The notes below the pieces were generated by a model. That model made no database searches, was not told where the DNA came from, and was given only the letters and a program-made list of their open reading frames with translations. This document shows positions 27,101 to 35,515 of a DNA stretch of 64,000 bases, piece after piece. This stretch comes from Pomphorhynchus laevis. Its lineage: Eukaryota; Acanthocephala; Palaeacanthocephala; Echinorhynchida; Pomphorhynchidae. The DNA is taken from contig WNNJ02002785.1 of the NCBI GenBank assembly GCA_012934845.2, forward strand, positions 1 through 64,000, read 5' to 3'. Positions within the stretch are counted from its first letter, which is position 1; each line of letters starts with the position of its first letter. Made by a program: the position numbers and the translations under genes.

Positions 27101-30100
27101 CATTAAGATTGAATGACGTGGTACAAGGAATTGAAAGAAGTAGTATAGTAAATAATAAACAACTATATTATAATAATCCGGTTAAACGCAAACCAAGAAG
27201 TCACGGTGATAAAAGGAATAAGAAAAATAGAGTTAAAAATATTAAAAAAGATAAGGATATAAATGTAATATATAGGAAATAGACATGGAGAATTTCTAAT
27301 GTACTAGAGATGGACTTATTGTATTAAGTATTGTTGTCATATACCATAAGTGATTCCAAGGGATTAAGGAGATGGATTCACTAGATAATCAAATTTCATC
27401 AGAGGAAATACGTCATTAGTTCGCATTTGTGTCCTCTACTATTGATTTATATATTGATTGAAATCTCCTATTGATTTATATATATTCCCAAGAACATATA
27501 TTATATATTATATGTTATCTAATGTTGGATAAAAATCCAATCAAACCTAGGTTCATAGCAGTGCTTTTGAATATACATTGAAAACCATCTCAGTTTATAT
27601 GAATAAAATATTTATATTCATTAAAGCACACTTTAAGAAATATTGTAGGGTAATCGAAATTAATACTAGTATAAAACACTATTTTAATATTAATTCTACA
27701 AAAGAATTTTTAGAACACACAAAAGGAATAAATTTTCAGAATATAAATATTTAAGATTTTAGTACTCTTTATACAAATCTAGATTTAGTAGATATTAAAG
27801 AAGAGTTAGTAAAATTAATTAATCTTATATTCGGAAAAAGATATACATATATATGTTGTAATAATTATAACGCCTATCTAACAAAAATTAAAGCATCAAG
27901 TAAATATAAATATATGGATAAAATTGAATTAATAGAATCCTTAAATATTTTGATAAATCAAAATTATTTAAAAGTAGGGACATCTATATTTAGACAAGTA
28001 AAAGGTGTTCCAATGGGTGGTAATAGTAGCCCAATTATAGCTGACTTGATTTTAAGCTTTATATAATATGAATTTGTTCATAACTGTGTAAAAACTAAAT
28101 CTAAACAATATAAATATATGAAATATGTTTCGATACATTGATGATATATCTGCATTTAACTCTAGTAATTTTTATTCAATATGCGAACAAATTTATTCAG
28201 AAAGCCTTATTCTTAACAAAACCAATATTGATGATAAAGAAGGTGTATATCTAGATATGAACATTAAATTAACATTGACTAAAACTACTATTAATTTATA
28301 TCGTAAAGATGACATATTTAAATTTACAAGAAACATATTTTTGCATTTACATTCATGCATACCTTATAATATAAAATATAATTCATTAATAAAAAGGTGT
28401 TTCAATTGTAGGTCGTAGTAGCCCAATTATAGCTGACTTGTTTTTCAGCTTTATAGAATATGAATTTGTTTATAACTGTTTAAACAATAAATCAAAACTA
28501 TATAAAGGTATGAAATATATGTTTGGATATATTGATGATATATGTGTATTTAACTCTAATAATTTTTTTATTTAATAAGTGAACAAATTTATCCAGGTAG
28601 TATATTCTTAATAAAACCAATATTAATAATAAAGAAAGTATATATTGATATAAGCATTAAATTAACATTAACTAAAACTACTTTTAATTTATATCGTAAA
28701 GATGACATATTTAAATTTACAAGAAACATATTTTTGCATGATCATTCATGCATACCATATAATATAAAATATTATAAAATTATTAAATATTAAAATATAT
28801 TAAATATATTAAATTATTAATATTTCATTATTAAATAATGAAATTATATGAATTGCCGTAATATGTATAATTTCAAATTTATGAGGAAAATTCAGAGGAA
28901 ATACGTTGCATGTATTATTTTTATTCAATTAGTGAACAAATTTATCCAGAAAACCTTATTCTTAACAAAACCAATATTAATGGTAAATAAGGTGTATATC
29001 TATATACGAACATTAAATTAACATTAACTAAAACTACTATTAATTTATATCGTAAAGATGACATATTTAAATTTACAAGAAACATATTTTTGCATGAGCA
29101 TTCATGTATACCATATAATATAAAGTATAATACATTAAATAACGAAATTTTAAGAATTACAACAATATGTAATGATATTGGCTTTCTTCAAAATCATTTA
29201 AATAATTTAATAGATACATATTTTAAACTAGGTTACTATAAAAATAACATCAAACAGAATATAGTAAAGTATACAAATCAGCACAATAATATTAAAAATA
29301 AATTTAAAATCATTAGCTGAAAATTTTTATGGATGGATAATAAACAATATACTTAAATTAGAATAAGATACTATATAATCAAATTTAATCAGATGAAATA
29401 CATCATTAGAATGTATTTTGCCCCGCTGCTCTGTTGGGTAGAGGAGTTAGGGGCCGAAACCTAATATCATAGCAGTTCCTCCTGATGACCTTTAATTATT
29501 ATTCTGATACATCGTCTGTTATTTATTAGTCAATTCATAAAATTAAAGTTTATTTTTTAAATTGTTAAAAATCTAAAAAATATTTATGGATAATAAATAA
29601 TATACTTTGTATTAGGCCCCGCTGCTATATTTGGTCGAGGAATAAGAGCCGAAACCTGAAAGCATAACAGTTCCCTTTGATGACCTCTAATACTAATTAT
29701 GATGCTACGTCTGTTATTTATTAGTCAATTCATAAAAATTGACTTTTATTTTAAATTTCGAATTATTATTTAAACTTGATATTAGTTTTAAAAAATCTTA
29801 TAACAATTATTTATAATTATTTATTATCCAATTATTAAATTTTGATTTATTGATTATCATAATTATAATTTTTATCGATTATATTTATTTTTATTTATTT
29901 TTATATTTTTTATTTTTTTATTATATTAAATATGTAAACTCAGTTAGCTGAATTGATTCATTAAGTTTTAAAAACCATTCACAAATCTCAATTGAGGTCA
30001 ATCTGTTAGGGACATTATCTGCTAATTGAGCCAGGATATGCAACTTGTATTGATAAAATGTTTGTTACTTCAGAATTTGACCGACGTTTGATTTTGAAAT

Positions 30101-33100
30101 ACCTTACTACATAGATGTCCAGCGAATTGATTTTTCAAACTAGCATACATTTTATATACAGCAATTTTCTGTTTTGACATGTACATTTGGTTGTTTCCAA
30201 CGATGAAGTATGGACAAAGAATTAATCAACTCTGTTGAGGTTGAAAAACCACTTGAAATTCTTCTGGGTTGACGCTTATTAGATTCTTCTACTATCTTTT
30301 TATGTGATCATATTTAAAATGGTATATATAAAAAGAAGTATTTAAAGAATATTTATGTAAAACGAGCGAGCATTCAATGCCTACCTAAAAAATATTTTAA
30401 ACTAGAGTCTTATTTCGAAAGAATGTTACGACAAAACAAAATATGTCAGAGACATGCCTAGTTTCCTCTATCTACTTCTTAAAATTTACAAGTCAGTGCT
30501 CGAAATGAGACCTAAAATCGAAAGTTACATGTCATTTAGCCATAAATTAGCTAAATAAATCAACGATCGGATCATTTAGCTATTACCAAAACAAGACTCG
30601 TACATCAATGATGGCCTGTATTTTGCATTGAAAGTACGACAATTTGCAAAAGGGAACAATTTTCACTTTGTAACCTCAGATGGGAGGTCTATTTTTACGA
30701 ATGTTCCCTTAGTGAAGGCCATTTAATACACCAATAGAATCTAACGATCCCAAACTCACTTATTACCAGTGGCCTGAACTACTAACCTGATGTACTTCTA
30801 AAAATGCACTTAGTTTTTAAAATGTCATGTATGATGAGATCAATAGATTCACTATGGGTTCATCACTTGGGACAACTTTATCTATCATGTACATGACTCA
30901 TCGGGAGAGTGACATATATTATCGAGTGCCTGGACTTATGAAGTGGTGGCGTTACCTAAACGACATATTCTTGATCTTAGAGTCACAACCGGATCTTGCC
31001 TTATTGGACAGAATTTTTAACTCAAAAGATGCGTCCATTCAGTGGAGCATCACTACTCCAGATGACACAAATTATGTAAGTTTTCTCGATGTTGTAGTGC
31101 AGCAACATCACGAAAATATTCGCACTACCCTCTACAGAAAGCCGGGAATATATTGGCTCCCACCTAACTGGTCTTCTTATGGCAGCTACGTTTACAGTGT
31201 CGAGAGCGAGATCACCACTGTATCGACCAACGCTAATTTGTTCTTCACACTGATGTAATTTCTGAACCACAAAGGGTCATTACTGTACTTGTTTCAAGTG
31301 GCTATCCAGAATGGGCAATTATAAGATCTTTCGACTCTCACGCTTGATAAGAAGCGGAATCAAACTGGGTGTCACAGTTCAACGAAAAGGTTTGACTTGT
31401 TTTGCCCACATTACTTACACTATCGATACCGCTTGGAACCTTCTTCACCGTGGGCTCGCTGCATCTACAGCTCTAATTGATGTGCACATATTTCACAAAA
31501 GACATGTTAATTTAGCTAGTTTGTTTAAACGAAAGCTCAATTCGGATAATTATACCTTTTACATGATTAACATGATTTAATTAACATGATTAACATGATA
31601 TACCTTTTACATAATTGCGAACAGTCATGCGTAGATCAGATGTCTATTGTAACACATGTACTCACAACAAAACAGAATTAGCGTGGATTTTTCTGCAAAT
31701 TCCGGTCTAAATTCTAAGATAAGTGGAGTTTGTGCGTCTAATTTAACCCCATGCACGGAGATGGAGCTTCCTCCTGTGCTTTAATTGGTTAATCTTATAA
31801 TCATTAAGTTTTTAGAAACCCCGTGAGGGGAAGAATATATTTAATGTATTTCCACTAATCAACTTAAAGGCAGAATAATTTTTAGCCTAATCAAATACTA
31901 CGAGGCGAAAGTACGTATTTCATTTTGTACATCCGACCTCGAGATGTCCTACAGAGACTACTTCCAAGAAAAATTGGCTGGATATGGGACACTTTTTTAC
32001 AAGCCTATTTAGGCCTCAATAAAAATAAATAACTTACCACCTTTCATATCGGACGAAGACAAAAAAGCTTGAAAAGGATTTTGAAATCTCAGATGTTTGA
32101 TTGATCACAGGGAAAAATGGCCTACCCATCCATGTAGCCTTCAGCTCAACTTCAATTGACAAAGCCCACTTACTTTCTAATAACTCTTGTAACCCCTTTT
32201 TAGGACATAATTTGGGATGCACAGTCCTACACAGCGATGACATGACCTAACAACACTGTAATTTATGCCATAAATGGGGCCACTGGGCCCCGATGTGTTC
32301 TTAACTAAGGAAGTGCGACGTATGTGGTTCCTCAGAGGACCACACTGGTAACAAATGCGAAAAAACGCCGCATTTACTGAACTTCGGCCAAAACCACTCG
32401 GCGTGGTCAAGGAAATTCAGTTCTTTTAAGGAATATTGAAATATAACAATAAACACTGGTCCTCCTGCCCATCCGACAAACTTTGCCGAAGCGGCTATGC
32501 TCAGACTCAATGATCACATACTAACTCATTCAGACATATGGAAAATCACAGACGAGAGGCTGCATGCAAATATGCGGGAAATAGAGCCTCATCCAACATT
32601 TAGCCATTAAGATGGATGGATTTGGGTCTATTTCATGTACTGCTCCCAAGACTAAAAATGCGCCCTACTCGAAGAAGAGGAATACTTCATTACAGAGCCT
32701 CGCCTCGATTAAACTAGCAAAGAAGAACAAGCACTGGGAATTTGCGGCGGCGGTCACGGGAGATGATGATATTGCCCGTGGGCAAGTGTGTCAACCTGGT
32801 CCAGCTGGGTGTGAGAAAAGCAATCTTCTCACGTCCGACTTCGACTAGGATGAGGCATCCCACTCTTGTTAACCAACACAATGGGAAGTAATACTTGTCC
32901 TGAAGCGAAACAAATACAAATTAGACAATTTTAAAAAATTATTATATCCAACATTATTTCAAAACCACGTGGTCTCTAAAACCACGTTTACAGTCATAAA
33001 ATGATTAGTAATATGAACAAAAATGATTGCAAAGCTTTAAAATTTATCATGAATAAATTTGGTCTAATTATCTAACGGCAGATAATACAGATCAAGTTGT

Positions 33101-34315
33101 AATATGGGATAAACAATAATATCTTGATGAGGGATACCGACATCAAGATATGTATCAGTATGCGATGAAATATTTTAATGAATTTTACGATCGTGTAGAA
33201 AAATTAAAACTACATCCCAAGATTGTCGAAGATTTTATCTGCTTCCAACAACACAAGCCTAATCACATTTAACAAAACAACATGATAATATTTGTATTCA
33301 ATTGATACAACTTAACTGTCTCATTATTGAACGAGTTATATGAAAAGTATGGAGTCAGGTGCACTTGACAAACGCTACTAGCATTATCAAATTCAATAAA
33401 TGTATATTGTTCAATGCAGTTAGATTTTATTAACAGTTAGATTAGTTATTAATGCAGTTGGATTTTACTTTTATTTTATTGTTAACTTTTATGATTTTGG
33501 TTAAAAACTCTTCTCGAAAGATTTTCTTCTCGCGATTCCATTCTGCAGCAATTTATATGTGAAATTTGTTCGCCCAAGCGCATCGTAGCTGCAGAACAAT
33601 AATATTTCATATCATAACGCAACTTCAAACTTTAAATCAAGTAGTTGTTCCTATTAGAACTTATATACAGCTGTAAAGATTAAGCTTTTTCTTCTCAAAT
33701 TTTATTATTCGTAATCTACTTGTTATGGGGAAATATAGTGTTAAATTTGCAGACTTGTAAATGTTTATTTAAATTTTTTAAAGTTTTGCTAGACAAATAA
33801 ATTTTTACACATTCTTTACAATTTGTTAAAATCTCTGATTATGGAATTAAGCTTGAAGTGCCTTCACTTGAAGTTCAATAGTTATACAAATTAATATGTT
33901 AGCTGTCAATTCGGAAAGACCTAATTTTAAAAATATTTGCATTCATAAAAAGGTGTAACATCAAAAAGTACGATTATTTTCCTTTAGTGTTTGAAGCTAA
34001 TGAAATATAGAATGAATTTTGTTGACTTTATCCGAAATTCAGTTAGCTCATTGTTGACTTAATCCGTAAATATTTTGTATCATAGCAATCAAGTGTATCA
34101 AATTGGATTAAAATATAAACTTTTCAAATAAATTATAACATTTTTACAATTTAGCTCTTACTTGGAAAGTGCCCAAATTTTGGGATGAAAAATCGTTCAC
34201 GCGTGCATTTCCATTGCTCAGTTGTGTAATTACAATCGAGGTATTCGGCTACACCTGGGCATCGAATATCACCACCAGCATCGCATATAGCGTTGTCAAT
34301 CAATACAGTGACCAT
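12051..34315 (-). CDS. KYNU: Kynureninase-like PLP enzyme, 13 exons (about 443 aa)
   Basis: Kynureninase cleaves kynurenine or 3-hydroxykynurenine to anthranilate or 3-hydroxyanthranilate plus alanine, with pyridoxal phosphate as cofactor, in the cytosol. Thirteen exons were recognised by family motifs in order, and every junction keeps the reading phase: 34162-34315, 25679-25802, 25548-25630, 25439-25500, 22456-22527, 22328-22402, 21900-22025, 21749-21847, 19614-19743, 18152-18237, 16976-17069, 14148-14269, 12051-12155. Donors are GT except intron 3 (GC). The total is 1332 nt, close to the human length (465 aa). Key motifs: [27 protein letters not shown], the PLP-lysine CTYK, GWWG, HPLYTTF. 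Odd points: the family FDLAHAVG reads [15 protein letters not shown] reads FRVSHPNP, and the RPW segment is not conserved. The enzyme may therefore be altered or inactive, although no stop or frameshift is present. Introns hold many insertions, mostly antisense to the gene. A possible poly(A) signal (AATAAA) is at 11737-11732. Confidence 0.88.
12673..12732. other. Perfect hairpin with 28-bp arms
   Basis: Arms 12673-12700 and 12705-12732 are perfectly complementary around a 4-nt loop (ttac). It lies in the last kynureninase intron. It could be a cruciform, a MITE relic or a small-RNA precursor. Confidence 0.75.
12850..12890 (+). ncRNA. Hammerhead-like motif (ctgaaga - hairpin - gaaa)
   Basis: ctgaaga is followed, after one extra base, by a 6-bp hairpin gatgcc/ggcatc and then gaaatattcaat. 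The order resembles a hammerhead core (CUGANGA, stem II, GAAA), with one inserted base and no clear stem III. A similar tail lies at 38660, and a gcgaaacgtt tail without the first part at 13126. Probably a decayed retroelement end. Confidence 0.35.
13519..13695 (+). pseudogene. Unassigned coding-like remnant
   Basis: An open frame of about 58 codons without ATG, with non-AT-biased codons ([20 protein letters not shown], then [13 protein letters not shown]), stands out against AT-rich intron DNA. No family recognised; probably a mobile-element scrap. Confidence 0.3.
14148..14269 (-). CDS. KYNU: Kynureninase exon 12
   Basis: Encodes [20 protein letters not shown] and later [11 protein letters not shown]. 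The family reads ..I.TP....RG.QL......L...G. Acceptor TATAG, donor GTAAGT. Confidence 0.88.
14510..14995 (+). mobile_element. PLE family A fragment, RT end and tail
   Basis: The + strand carries decayed PLE-A sequence from the [12 protein letters not shown] block (near 14560) to the tail with gaaacctta and cagttcctcctgatga (near 14930-14960). As in other copies, the tail follows the RT end without an endonuclease. It lies in a kynureninase intron, antisense to the gene. Confidence 0.65.
15123..15164 (-). ncRNA. Hammerhead ribozyme-like core (left arm, inverted)
   Basis: The mirror copy of the right-arm core, identical over its 42 nt and read on the minus strand, the sense strand of the kynureninase pre-mRNA. 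It has the same CTGATGA, stem II, GAAAC, stem III and GTT order, and likewise lacks an obvious proximal stem I. The 63-codon minus ORF across this region is a shadow. Confidence 0.58.
15240..15281 (+). ncRNA. Hammerhead ribozyme-like core (right arm)
   Basis: CTGATGA (15240-15246), then stem II gtca/tgac (15247-15250/15257-15260) with a 6-nt loop, GAAA (15261-15264), and stem III of 6 bp (15264-15269/15275-15280), including the expected A15.1-U16.1 and C15.2-G16.2 pairs. This is followed by a cleavage triplet GTT. All conserved core bases are present. A proximal stem I is not evident, so activity is uncertain. Confidence 0.6.
15450..15625 (-). repeat. PLE family A terminal repeat, reversed
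   Basis: Contains the family's end signature (aactgagtctacgtatttta on this strand) and the stretch leading to ttgactaataaa seen at 40620-40810. Solo terminal piece. Confidence 0.5.
15884..16049 (+). mobile_element. LINE RT C-terminal scrap
   Basis: An open frame without ATG reads [19 protein letters not shown], then [10 protein letters not shown]. This matches the common LINE C-terminal signature RSF....LWN.LP.EIR...S...FK..L...LF. A 5'-truncated relic, antisense to kynureninase. Confidence 0.6.
16050..16975. other. Kynureninase intron 11, no other gene
   Basis: AT-rich intronic DNA. A short repeated motif (atgactcacaa) occurs near 16440 and 16530. Nothing else seen. Confidence 0.5.
16976..17069 (-). 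CDS. KYNU: Kynureninase exon 11
   Basis: Encodes [20 protein letters not shown] then [11 protein letters not shown], like the family ...L.......R.KS..LTGYLE.L. helix. Acceptor TTCAG, donor GTAAGA, phase 1. Confidence 0.84.
18152..18237 (-). CDS. KYNU: Kynureninase exon 10
   Basis: Encodes [20 protein letters not shown] then NLLKPVLK. The family reads ...GFRISNPP....; the Asn is His here. Acceptor TTTAG, donor GTAAGT. Confidence 0.85.
18640..18970 (-). pseudogene. Unassigned coding-like island in a kynureninase intron
   Basis: A GC-richer island holds a 70-codon minus frame (18970-18758) with ordinary amino-acid composition: [20 protein letters not shown], then [16 protein letters not shown]. 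After its stop, the same frame stays mostly open down to about 18640 ([17 protein letters not shown]). It does not belong to kynureninase, since exons 9 and 10 join in phase without it. No family recognised; perhaps a mobile-element or captured gene relic. Confidence 0.35.
19614..19743 (-). CDS. KYNU: Kynureninase exon 9
   Basis: Encodes [19 protein letters not shown] and [15 protein letters not shown], matching the family YLN.G.G...G.F.HE.H and GWFGH. The conserved Trp is kept. Acceptor TTTAG, donor GTACAG, phase 1. Confidence 0.88.
20748..21575. repeat. Minisatellite, 114-bp unit, about 7 copies
   Basis: The landmark gcgataaaat occurs at 20819, 20933, 21047, 21161, 21275, 21389 and 21503, exactly 114 bp apart, with a partial unit after that. 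Copies are nearly identical. Because 114 is a multiple of 3 and the A-rich strand lacks cta/tta/tca in the right places, long minus-strand frames (to 311 codons, 38-residue Phe/Ile/Leu/Tyr repeats) arise. These are not genes. It lies in kynureninase intron 8. Confidence 0.95.
21749..21847 (-). CDS. KYNU: Kynureninase exon 8 (PLP lysine)
   Basis: 33 codons: [20 protein letters not shown] then [13 protein letters not shown]. The Lys that binds PLP ends the exon. The family FDLAHAVG has Val in place of Asp here (codon at 21829-21827), while the following His is kept. Confidence 0.92.
21900..22025 (-). CDS. KYNU: Kynureninase exon 7
   Basis: 42 codons with [20 protein letters not shown], the family SIA.ILF.GV.YYTGQ.F.. 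block, then IVDAGHNH. Acceptor CATAG, donor GTAAAT, then a 52-nt intron. Confidence 0.9.
22328..22402 (-). CDS. KYNU: Kynureninase exon 6
   Basis: 25 codons: [20 protein letters not shown] then AGNCQ, like the family YA.ESQ...HG.......I. A 53-nt intron precedes it. Donor GTACGT is preferred over an upstream GTAATT because it keeps phase 0. Confidence 0.87.
22456..22527 (-). CDS. KYNU: Kynureninase exon 5
   Basis: 24 codons: [18 protein letters not shown] then IFSSDR. The family reads SFY.PT..R.KIL.E...FPSD; the Phe and Asp that contact the cofactor are kept. Acceptor TCAAG, donor GTATTA. Confidence 0.88.
23025..23079 (+). ncRNA. Structured repeat copy 1, hammerhead-like with pseudoknot
   Basis: GGACC (23025-29) precedes GAAAC; a 3-bp hairpin ACA/TGT (23033-35/23041-43) follows, then A (23044). 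Helix beta is GCGTGGG (23046-52) with CCCACGC (23073-79). Between its strands are CTGATAA (23060-66) and GGTTC (23067-71), which pairs with GGACC. The order is hammerhead-like except that the G8 position is A. See copy 2 for covariation. Confidence 0.5.
24246..24590. repeat. 35-bp direct repeats 310 bp apart
   Basis: 24246-24280 and 24556-24590 differ at 2 of 35 positions and share ctaacaaaataaatcac. The structured repeat copy 2 lies just before the second. The arrangement resembles a 310-bp unit with a short overlap, or a target duplication. Confidence 0.75.
24495..24550 (+). ncRNA. Structured repeat copy 2, hammerhead-like with pseudoknot
   Basis: GGACC (24495-99), GAAAC, hairpin ACG/CGT (24503-05/24511-13), A (24514), helix beta GTATTGG (24516-22) with CCGATAC (24544-50), TTGATAA (24531-37), and GGTCC (24538-42) pairing with GGACC. 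Compared with copy 1, paired bases change together at one position of the small hairpin and two to three of helix beta, while the single-stranded GAAAC and TGATAAGGT stay constant. This supports selected structure. Confidence 0.5.
25021..25054. other. Perfect AT palindrome, 16-bp arms
   Basis: Arms 25021-25036 and 25039-25054 (aattaattactaatta and its complement) flank tc. In kynureninase intron 4; may be simple AT sequence. Confidence 0.6.
25439..25500 (-). CDS. KYNU: Kynureninase exon 4
   Basis: Encodes [20 protein letters not shown], matching the family A.E.EIA.MN.LTVNLHLLM block, whose Leu-Thr pair contacts PLP. Donor GTAAAA. Confidence 0.9.
25548..25630 (-). CDS. KYNU: Kynureninase exon 3
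   Basis: Acceptor ATTAG after a 48-nt intron. It encodes [20 protein letters not shown] then GMMAKLVG, aligned to the family G.....RPW...D......M...VG segment. The usual RPW is replaced. The donor is GC (GCATGT), giving a 47-nt GC-AG intron. Confidence 0.78.
25679..25802 (-). CDS. KYNU: Kynureninase exon 2
   Basis: Acceptor TTTAG, donor GTAATT. It encodes [19 protein letters not shown], the family segment (D....YFLGNSLGLQP), ending SWGTL across the junction. The + strand ORF 25692-25931 is a shadow. Confidence 0.88.
26085..26104. other. Short palindrome ctaggtaac-tg-gttacctag
   Basis: Nine-bp arms around tg in kynureninase intron 1. From 26105 to 26720 I see only AT-rich DNA without a recognisable feature. 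Confidence 0.45.
26725..27480 (+). mobile_element. PLE family A GIY-YIG endonuclease part and tail
   Basis: The C-terminal part of a Penelope-like element. A Cys/Asn-rich linker (about 26735-26830) leads into an open frame, 26836-27282, carrying the GIY-YIG fold: [15 protein letters not shown], then RFRQHI, then a Glu-containing FILEHIIEE helix. PLEs use this nuclease, joined behind the reverse transcriptase, to prime integration. After the stop comes the family tail (tttcatcagaggaaatac near 27402). No RT precedes it here, so it is a 5'-truncated copy. It is in kynureninase intron 1, antisense to the gene. Confidence 0.85.
27555..29530 (+). mobile_element. PLE family A reverse-transcriptase fragments, serial partial copies
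   Basis: The first piece (27555-28400) carries RT motifs in order: a [11 protein letters not shown] motif, [20 protein letters not shown], and the catalytic region with its IDDI box. Two further pieces restart inside the RT (about 28395 and 28910) and repeat the same region, the last running to the RT end and the tail block (29390-29490, gccgaaacc, cagttcctcctgatga). All pieces are broken. The pattern suggests serial truncated insertion or template switching. Located in kynureninase intron 1. Confidence 0.8.
29580..29975 (+). repeat. PLE family A terminal repeat, second copy
   Basis: Repeats the tail block (gccccgctgctat at 29615, gccgaaacctg at 29648, cagttcc at 29669) and continues to the end signature aactcagttagctgaatt (29938-29956). 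Confidence 0.65.
30480..31600 (+). mobile_element. PLE fragment, second lineage (RT and connector)
   Basis: Decayed Penelope-like [20 protein letters not shown] (near 30690), then an open frame 30827-31258 with [14 protein letters not shown], the catalytic-box relic [10 protein letters not shown] and FLDVVVQQ...TTLYRKP, then a connector-like frame 31311-31580. The Asp pair of the RT box is partly replaced. The lineage differs from family A. Broken; kynureninase intron 1. Confidence 0.65.
31755..32910 (+). mobile_element. LINE ORF1-only fragment
   Basis: Relic of the same LINE family as 43-54 kb. It starts at the ELPPV-like motif that opens the conserved part of ORF1, passes through zinc-knuckle blocks (a HKWGH-like knuckle near 32270 and a [16 protein letters not shown] one near 32310) and ends with the ORF1 C-terminal ([11 protein letters not shown]... 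ARGQVCQPG, to 32847), then about 60 nt resembling the ORF2 start. ORF2 is missing. Several stops and shifts. Kynureninase intron 1, antisense. Confidence 0.7.
33060..33260 (+). mobile_element. PLE N-terminal scrap
   Basis: Reads [16 protein letters not shown] and later [13 protein letters not shown], like the PLE block DKG..VVVWDR..Y..E. ahead of the RT. Broken. Confidence 0.5.
34162..34315 (-). CDS. KYNU: Kynureninase exon 1 (start codon)
   Basis: ATG at 34315-34313, 51 codons plus one nt, donor GTAAGA. It encodes [16 protein letters not shown] and later [13 protein letters not shown], matching the family N-terminal (R..F.IP.....P) block. The + strand ORF 34169-34357 is its shadow. Phase 1 fits the two-nt start of exon 2. 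Confidence 0.8.
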
Positions 34316-35270
34316 TTTGCTCTTTTAGTTACACTAAAAATCGATGTGATATTTTAAAATATCGTCGATGAAACAAAACCAGTTTCTCTGTAAGAGTGTA
34401 TTTAACGTGTTGCCTTAAAGCAAAATGCATCAACTTGATTTATATAAAATGTGTTGTAAATGTGACAGGCAATCTTGAATAGAGAGAGAAGTATTTGCTT
34501 GCATAAAAGCGTAATGCAGATAAATATAAGATATTGGTTATAACATATTGCTTGAGTTCTAAAAAACTCTCCATATTATTAAGAGATACTTTTTGCAGAT
34601 GTTAGCAACATCGTCGAAGTTTGTTACTCTCTTTTATACTTATTAATAGTGCAGAGAACTTTGTCTCCAGAAGGTTGGATCAAAAATTGTTGCAACGAAT
34701 TATTCACGTAGGATGATTTTTTATAGAACAATAAAACAAAGATGTCGAATATTGTCTACAGACGTATTTGGTGTAATTTTTGATTGTGACTTGTATCCGT
34801 CGAGAAAAAAGAAACTAATTATTTATTTCCAAAATTTTCGACTATTGCGATATTCCCTTCACTGCAAGATTTATAAATAATTGAGAATTTTTTTAACTAT
34901 TATAGCAGTTATCGACTATGACAGTTTTTATCAGATGTTATAAATAAAGTGATTTACAGTATATAAATCAACAAAATATTATTAAAAATAAATTTAAACT
35001 CTTAAGAGGAAATTTTTTATTCCCCTCTATTCACAATGGAGGGAAATTACAATAATCAGAGATTGTCTATACCAATAAGCACACTGCAAAATAGTTAGTG
35101 ATATAAACTGTGTATGTGTTAGTTTTCTTTCGTGTTAAGTTGCTTGTATAATTCATTATAATTCACGATAAAACATTTTTTTATTTATTTTAATTTTTTT
35201 ACTTTAATAAATTCTTACATTTTTTATAAAACATTACACTTGAAAAACACTATCGCATGATTTGAAAATT
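34316..35270. promoter_or_regulatory. Kynureninase 5' flank
   Basis: Presumed 5' UTR and promoter side of the minus-strand gene. I can point to no defined promoter element. A PLE-A scrap (the aaatttaaactcttaag block) lies at about 34960-35015. Confidence 0.3.
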
Positions 35271-35273
35271 TTA

Positions 35274-35515
35274 AAGAATTTAACTTTAGAGAGCTGCAAT
35301 TTTGTTTTATTGAAATTACAAAATCCGATAGAAATTTTTCGAATGTTCCACTTTTTTCCTTCTTCATTCTTTCGTGTATTCATCGATAAGAAATATTTCT
35401 TATCGATGAATACACGAAAGAATGAAGAAGGAAAAAAGTGGAACATTCGAAAAATTTCTATCGGATTTTGTAATTTCAATAAAACAAAATTGCCGCTCTC
35501 TAAAGTTATATTCTT
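35274..35515. repeat. Large near-perfect palindrome, about 121-bp arms, no loop
   Basis: Centred between 35394 and 35395 (aagaaata/tttctt). The arms differ at only about two positions and leave no spacer. Both strands therefore encode almost the same short ORF (35479-35234 and 35262-35519), which I take as a by-product. It may be a young inverted duplication, a fold-back element or a hairpin-RNA source, about 1 kb upstream of kynureninase exon 1. Confidence 0.9.

Noticed and set aside
29415-29490. PLE-A tail (gccgaaacctgat... cctcctgatga) as a canonical hammerhead
   Set aside because: CTGATGA and GAAAC are present, but the required stem II and stem III pairings fail (C-C next to GAAA, no stem III with a UH site).
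34169-34357. 62-codon + strand ORF
   Set aside because: Shadow of kynureninase exon 1, whose minus-strand reading matches the family and joins exon 2 in phase.
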